Positions 7,841 to 10,496 of a DNA stretch of 10,496 nucleotides are shown here, piece after piece; position 1 is the stretch's first letter; each line of letters opens with the position of its first letter. The position numbers and the translations under genes are program-made. The notes under the pieces were generated by a model. That model was not told the DNA's origin and searched no databases. It worked only from the letters and a program-made list of their open reading frames with translations. Origin of the DNA: an uncultured Gemmatimonadaceae bacterium (GTDB lineage Bacteria > Gemmatimonadota > Gemmatimonadetes > Gemmatimonadales > Gemmatimonadaceae); assembly GCA_955652635.1 (NCBI GenBank), contig CATPBN010000326.1, positions 1 to 10,496 of the forward strand, read 5' to 3'.

Positions 7841-7915
7841 TCCCCCTCCTTATTGTGCCCACATCTGATAAAATCGCGGCGACGTTCAGCCGTCAGACCA
7901 GCCCGTGTAAGCGGC

Positions 7916-8704
7916 TCATTGACTCCTGCGCTGCGCGAACAGCCATGTCCAGAATTTTGGAGAATTGTACGCCGGGTCCCACGAATCGTGACCGGTGCCG
8001 GGGACCTCGGAGTACTGAACTGACGCCCCTGCGGCCTGAAGCGCCGCGAATGCTTTGCGTGATTCATCGACCGTCACAACGGGATCGACTTCGCCGTGAA
8101 AAATCCATATCGGCACCTGCCGCAGCTGCCGCGCCAGGGCGGAGTAGCGCTCGCCACTGTCCGCCGGCACCACCGGATCAATTTTCCAGAATTCCGGCGA
8201 GATCCAGCTGCAAATCGGAGCGACCGCCGCGAATCGTTTGGGATTCCGGTACGCGACGTACCACGTTCCGTTTCCGCCCATCGATAGACCAGTCAGGTAC
8301 ACTCTTGACGGATCGGTCTGGTACTCGCGCGTAGTCTGATCGAGTGCCATCACCGCGACCTGCGCGAGAGTCCCCGTCCACGAGGAGTCCTTCGTGGCCT
8401 GCGGGAATACTGCGATTGCCGGAAAGCGCGCCGGGTTCTGGCGAATCGCCGACGGGAGTCCAACCTGGGTTTGTAGATAGCCATCGCTTCCGCGCTCGCC
8501 GGCCCCGTGCAGAAAAAGGATCACCGGCCACCGCTCGGTCGGTGTATAGGACGCGGGAACGAAAATCTGGTATCTGTACGTTGTGCCGTTGAGCACTACA
8601 GTGCGATCGAGGAACCCCGTCTCCGTCCTCGACTGGCTCCGCGCCGTTGCGTTCGGGAATACGACAAGTAGAGTGACGAACGCAAAGATGACTCGTTCTC
8701 GCAT
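7916..8704 (-). CDS. Secreted alpha/beta hydrolase (COG4099-like predicted peptidase/carboxylesterase)
   Basis: A 262-residue protein whose first 21 residues form a Sec signal peptide (MRERVIFAFVTLLVVFPNATA), so it acts in the periplasm or outside. The alpha/beta-hydrolase hallmarks are in order: oxyanion-loop motif LFLHGAGERGSD (about 65-76), nucleophile elbow GLSMGG with Ser141, acid Asp207 in HGEVDPVVT, and His239 in GTGHDSW. The HGAGERG motif together with GLSMGG points to the phospholipase/carboxylesterase-like 'predicted peptidase' group, also related to PHB depolymerase-type and feruloyl or acetyl xylan esterases; an esterase on a polysaccharide or ester substrate is the best guess. 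The ATG at 8704 is chosen because GGAGG sits just upstream and the signal peptide follows at once; an in-frame TTG at 8740 overlaps the upstream stop but lacks such support. It follows the SGNH hydrolase gene by 32 bp, so the two form an operon. Confidence 0.88.
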   Translation of the reverse strand: MRERVIFAFVTLLVVFPNATARSQSRTETGFLDRTVVLNGTTYRYQIFVPASYTPTERWPVILFLHGAGERGSDGYLQTQVGLPSAIRQNPARFPAIAVFPQATKDSSWTGTLAQVAVMALDQTTREYQTDPSRVYLTGLSMGGNGTWYVAYRNPKRFAAVAPICSWISPEFWKIDPVVPADSGERYSALARQLRQVPIWIFHGEVDPVVTVDESRKAFAALQAAGASVQYSEVPGTGHDSWDPAYNSPKFWTWLFAQRRSQ

Positions 8705-8708
8705 GCAG

Positions 8709-8713
8709 CCTCC
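8709..8713 (-). promoter_or_regulatory. Shine-Dalgarno deciding the alpha/beta hydrolase start
   Basis: On the minus strand GGAGG (8713 to 8709) precedes the ATG at 8704-8702 by four bases. This favours the ATG over the in-frame TTG at 8740-8738, which would add twelve residues (MIHPSSNFFGGC) ahead of an otherwise normal signal peptide. Confidence 0.65.
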
Positions 8714-8736
8714 GAAAAAGTTGGACGACGGATGAA

Positions 8737-9426
8737 TCAACGAATCACCGGCGCGATCAGCTCGCGCCAGATTTCGTATCCTGCTGGCGTCATGTGCAAG
8801 CCATCCTCGAGATACAGCTCGCGCCTCGGCTGACCCGACGCGTCGAGCATGGGAGTGAACACATCGACGTAGACAAGCCTGGGATCAGTTCGTGTGTAGT
8901 CCCGAACGAGGCGATTAGCTTGGCGCATTTTGTCGACGATGTTCCACCTCGCGATGCTCGGCTTGATCGAGACAAACACCACGCGCGTGTCCGGCAGCTC
9001 CCTATGCATTGTTGCGACAAAGGACTGGAACGCAGCGAGAACCTGTGTCGGAGTCTTGCCTGCTGCCAGATCATTGTCGCCCGCGTAAAAGACCACGACC
9101 GGCGGCTTGTATCGCACTGCGATGCGCTCCGCAAAGTGCGCGACATCGCCGGCCTCCGACCCCCCAAACCCGCGATTCAGCACCGGCACACCCGGGAAGT
9201 CGCGGTCGAGCGTCGTCCACATTCTGATCGAGGAGCTGCCGACGAAGACGATGCTGCAGAGCCTAGGCGGGTACGAGCGATCCTGGGCCTCGAACCGAGC
9301 GATATCGGGCTCCCACTGGCTGGGAGCGCTGATCGCCGGTGAAACGCTAACCGCATTCTGACCAACGACTTGCGGTGAGCAAGCCACCAGCCAGAGAACG
9401 ACGGACAACCGTAAGAATGGATGCAT
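8737..9426 (-). CDS. SGNH/GDSL-family hydrolase, likely exported (possible lipoprotein)
   Basis: A 229-residue protein with the four SGNH blocks: block I FVGSSSIRMW (residues 61-70, nucleophile probably Ser65), block II NRGFGGS (Gly88), block III AGDND (Asn118) and block V DGLHMTPAGY (Asp208 and His211). The family acts as esterase, lipase or carbohydrate deacetylase; members with this GSSSIR-type block I are common among secreted carbohydrate-esterase-like and PAF-acetylhydrolase-like proteins, but the substrate is not determinable here. The N-terminus MHPFLRLSVVLWLVACSP ends in a lipobox-like LVAC, so Cys16 may be lipidated and the protein anchored; alternatively it is an ordinary secreted protein cleaved near VGQ. 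The ATG at 9426 has no strong Shine-Dalgarno. It is the first gene of a minus-strand pair with the alpha/beta hydrolase, and it is divergent from the BlaI-type gene across a 123-bp region. Confidence 0.9.
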   Translation of the reverse strand: MHPFLRLSVVLWLVACSPQVVGQNAVSVSPAISAPSQWEPDIARFEAQDRSYPPRLCSIVFVGSSSIRMWTTLDRDFPGVPVLNRGFGGSEAGDVAHFAERIAVRYKPPVVVFYAGDNDLAAGKTPTQVLAAFQSFVATMHRELPDTRVVFVSIKPSIARWNIVDKMRQANRLVRDYTRTDPRLVYVDVFTPMLDASGQPRRELYLEDGLHMTPAGYEIWRELIAPVIR

Positions 9427-9457
9427 TCGCCGGATATGGTCAAAAACTCCCCTCTTG

Positions 9458-9486
9458 ACAATACGGCCTGCCTGTTGAATTTTCAG
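9458..9486 (-). promoter_or_regulatory. Candidate promoter of the SGNH hydrolase operon
   Basis: On the minus strand CTGAAA (9486-9481) and TATTGT (9463-9458) are separated by 17 bp; each matches the sigma70 hexamer consensus at four of six positions. The -35 element lies within the left dyad of the divergent region. This is a by-eye call and is weak on its own. Confidence 0.25.
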
Positions 9487-9504
9487 CAGAGTTGATTTTT
9501 CAAC
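9474..9504. promoter_or_regulatory. Two tandem dyads, candidate BlaI-type operators
   Basis: Two 14-bp elements, GTTGAATTTTCAGC (9474-9487) and GTTGATTTTTCAAC (9491-9504), start 17 bp apart and match at 12 of 14 positions. The right one is a perfect inverted repeat (GTTGA-N4-TCAAC) and can be extended by AG/CT around one mismatch (9488-9507); the left one has a single arm mismatch. They lie between the divergent BlaI-type gene and the SGNH gene. BlaI/MecI proteins bind short dyads as dimers and repress their own operon, so this is the natural candidate site. It does not match the TACA/TGTA-type operators known from Firmicutes, so the assignment is inference from position and symmetry. Confidence 0.4.
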
Positions 9505-9522
9505 ACTAAAACGGGGTACAGT
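9492..9522 (+). promoter_or_regulatory. Candidate promoter of the BlaI-M56 operon
   Basis: TTGATT (9492-9497) and TACAGT (9517-9522) are 19 bp apart, 27 bp before the ATG at 9550. The -35 lies inside the right dyad, which would fit repression by occlusion. A competing possibility is the perfect TTGACA at 9455-9460, whose partner at 17 bp (AATTTT, 9478-9483) is poor. Both are visual calls only. Confidence 0.3.
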
Positions 9523-9549
9523 ATTTCTGGCTTCCTTCAGGCGCTCCCC

Positions 9550-9969
9550 ATGACTGTGACACTAATGGCAAACAAATCAGAATCGGACGCTGCTACCACC
9601 GCGCTCTCGCGTCGCGAGAGACAGGTGATGGACATCCTTCACCGACGCACGGGGGCCACCGTAGCCGAGATCATGGCCGACCTTCCGGATCCGCCGACGT
9701 ATTCGGCCGTTCGCTCTGTACTCCGGATCCTCGGCGAGAAAGCTCTGATCAAGCACCGGGAAGATGGGCCTCGCTACGTATATTATCCCGCCGAGCCAAC
9801 CGAGACGGCGCGCGAAGATGTGCTCGCGCACGTGGTCCGCACCTACTTTGGAGACTCTCCGGAGCAGGCGGTGACGGCGCTGCTCAGAATGTCCGACATC
9901 GACTTGAGTGACGCGGAAATCAAACGCCTGCGCAGCTCCATCCGCCGCGCACGGCAAACGGGGAGATGA
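9550..9969 (+). CDS. BlaI/MecI/CopY-family transcriptional repressor
   Basis: A 139-residue cytoplasmic DNA-binding protein. Residues about 17-82 form the winged helix typical of the family: LSRRERQVMDIL, then TVAEIMADLPDPPTYSAVRSVL as the helix-turn-helix, then LIKHREDGPRYVYYPAE as the wing. The C-terminal part (about 86-136) is the helical dimerisation domain. In the known systems such repressors dimerise on operator dyads and are cleaved after a partner M56 peptidase (BlaR1/MecR1) senses a signal; in S. aureus the cut is at Asn101-Phe102, and the comparable region here is RTYFGDS (97-103). The M56 partner follows 2 bp downstream. No beta-lactamase gene is visible, and BlaI-M56 pairs outside Firmicutes often control other functions, so the inducer is unknown. 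The start could alternatively be the ATG at 9565; neither has a strong Shine-Dalgarno. Confidence 0.92.
   Translation: MTVTLMANKSESDAATTALSRRERQVMDILHRRTGATVAEIMADLPDPPTYSAVRSVLRILGEKALIKHREDGPRYVYYPAEPTETAREDVLAHVVRTYFGDSPEQAVTALLRMSDIDLSDAEIKRLRSSIRRARQTGR
9960..9965 (+). promoter_or_regulatory. Shine-Dalgarno deciding the M56 gene start
   Basis: GGGGAG ends six bases before the ATG at 9972, good spacing, but directly abuts the in-frame ATG at 9966 that overlaps the repressor stop. This favours ATG 9972, two bases after the stop of the BlaI-type gene. Confidence 0.6.
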
Positions 9970-9971
9970 AC

Positions 9972-10496
9972 ATGACCAATCTCTTCACAGCGTTGAGCAT
10001 GCCCCCCGCCTCCAACATTTCGATGGCGATGCTGCTCACGAAAGCAACGATCATTCTCCTCCTCGCGCTCGGCATGACAGTCGTCATGCAACGGGCGTCT
10101 GCGGGCGCGCGTCATCTCGTCTGGCTGGTTGCCGTTGCCGCGTTGCTATTCGTCCCGGCGTTGACCGCTTGGGGGCCACTGCCACTAAGAGTTCTGCCAG
10201 CTCGGCCTTCTGTTTCAGATCACTCTTCGTCCATCCGCGGATCGAAGTCGCTCGACACGAAAGCCAAGCCCGATCAAGCTGGCATCACACCGCCAGGCGC
10301 TGCGACGGGTGTGACCCTTTCGGGAAGCGTGGCGACCGCCGCAATCTCCGAATCCGCGCTCAAAACCGGAATCTCGATACTCTTTCTGATCTGGGCGGCC
10401 GTCGTGCTCGTCATCGCGGTCTCGCTCGGGTACGCGGCGTTCGTGGTGCGCCAGATCGTCAATCGTGCGCGTCCGCTCGACACCGCTGACTGGCTC
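9972..10496 (+). CDS. M56-family (BlaR1/MecR1-type) membrane peptidase, N-terminal part
   Basis: The open frame runs 175 codons from ATG 9972 off the right edge. Three membrane segments are visible: about residues 19-38 (MAMLLTKATIILLLALGMTV), 48-67 (HLVWLVAVAALLFVPALTAW) and 134-158 (ISILFLIWAAVVLVIAVSLGY). The motif ASAGARHLVWLVAVAALL before the second helix is the hallmark of the M56 N-terminus (usually S-A-x-x-R-H-x-x-W). A polar loop of about 65 residues, rich in Ser, Pro and Ala, joins helices 2 and 3. The HExxH zinc site, if present, lies beyond the window, so activity cannot be judged. The gene follows the BlaI-type repressor by 2 bp and is translationally linked to it; in known systems the membrane peptidase senses an external signal and triggers loss of the repressor. 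The C-terminal sensor domain, which would reveal the ligand, is outside the window. Confidence 0.88.
   Translation, partial: MTNLFTALSMPPASNISMAMLLTKATIILLLALGMTVVMQRASAGARHLVWLVAVAALLFVPALTAWGPLPLRVLPARPSVSDHSSSIRGSKSLDTKAKPDQAGITPPGAATGVTLSGSVATAAISESALKTGISILFLIWAAVVLVIAVSLGYAAFVVRQIVNRARPLDTADWL

Noticed and set aside
7841..7915. Possible rho-independent terminator after the alpha/beta hydrolase gene
   Set aside because: The only hairpin seen has 4-bp arms (CGGC/GCCG) with an 8-base loop and is followed by just a short T run (ATTTTA); too weak to call.

Overview
The window reads as chromosomal DNA from a GC-rich (about 60% by eye, not counted), Gram-negative-type bacterium. The mix of genes resembles soil Gemmatimonadota or Acidobacteriota: large secreted VPS10/sortilin-like BNR propeller proteins, a LolA-like envelope protein, several exported esterase-type hydrolases, and a BlaI repressor paired with an M56 membrane peptidase. 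This assignment rests on gene content and style only; there is no rRNA or other marker gene. I see no tRNA, CRISPR array, insertion sequence, phage gene or long repeat. No gap between genes exceeds about 160 bp.

Left part (1-7163): a DUF1801 gene runs off the left edge on the minus strand. A 159-bp divergent gap separates it from a tight three-gene plus-strand operon: a small secreted LolA-fold-like protein (359-1111), a 1056-residue Sec-exported BNR propeller protein (1111-4281) and a 961-residue paralogue with a twin-arginine motif (4278-7163). The genes overlap by 1 nt (TGATG) and 4 nt (GTGA), so they are almost certainly co-transcribed and translationally coupled. Together they look like an envelope or cell-surface module; the substrate or ligand is unknown.

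Middle part (7160-9426): three minus-strand genes converge on the operon. In transcription order they are an SGNH/GDSL hydrolase (possible lipoprotein), a secreted alpha/beta hydrolase with a GLSMGG nucleophile elbow, and a cytoplasmic isochorismatase-like cysteine hydrolase. The last one overlaps the propeller operon tail to tail by 4 bp.

Right part (9427-10496): a 123-bp divergent region carries two closely related 14-bp dyads (GTTGA-N4-TCARC), 17 bp apart, lying between candidate promoters for both directions. It is followed by a BlaI/MecI-type repressor and the N-terminal membrane part of an M56 (BlaR1/MecR1-type) protein cut by the window end. The arrangement suggests signal-dependent derepression of the regulator pair, and possibly of the divergent hydrolase genes.

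The most interesting points are the tandem propeller paralogues apparently sent through different export routes, the missing C-terminal helical tail of the second one exactly at the convergent gene overlap, and the duplicated dyads in the blaI-type divergent promoter. I do not see a convincing wholly new system.
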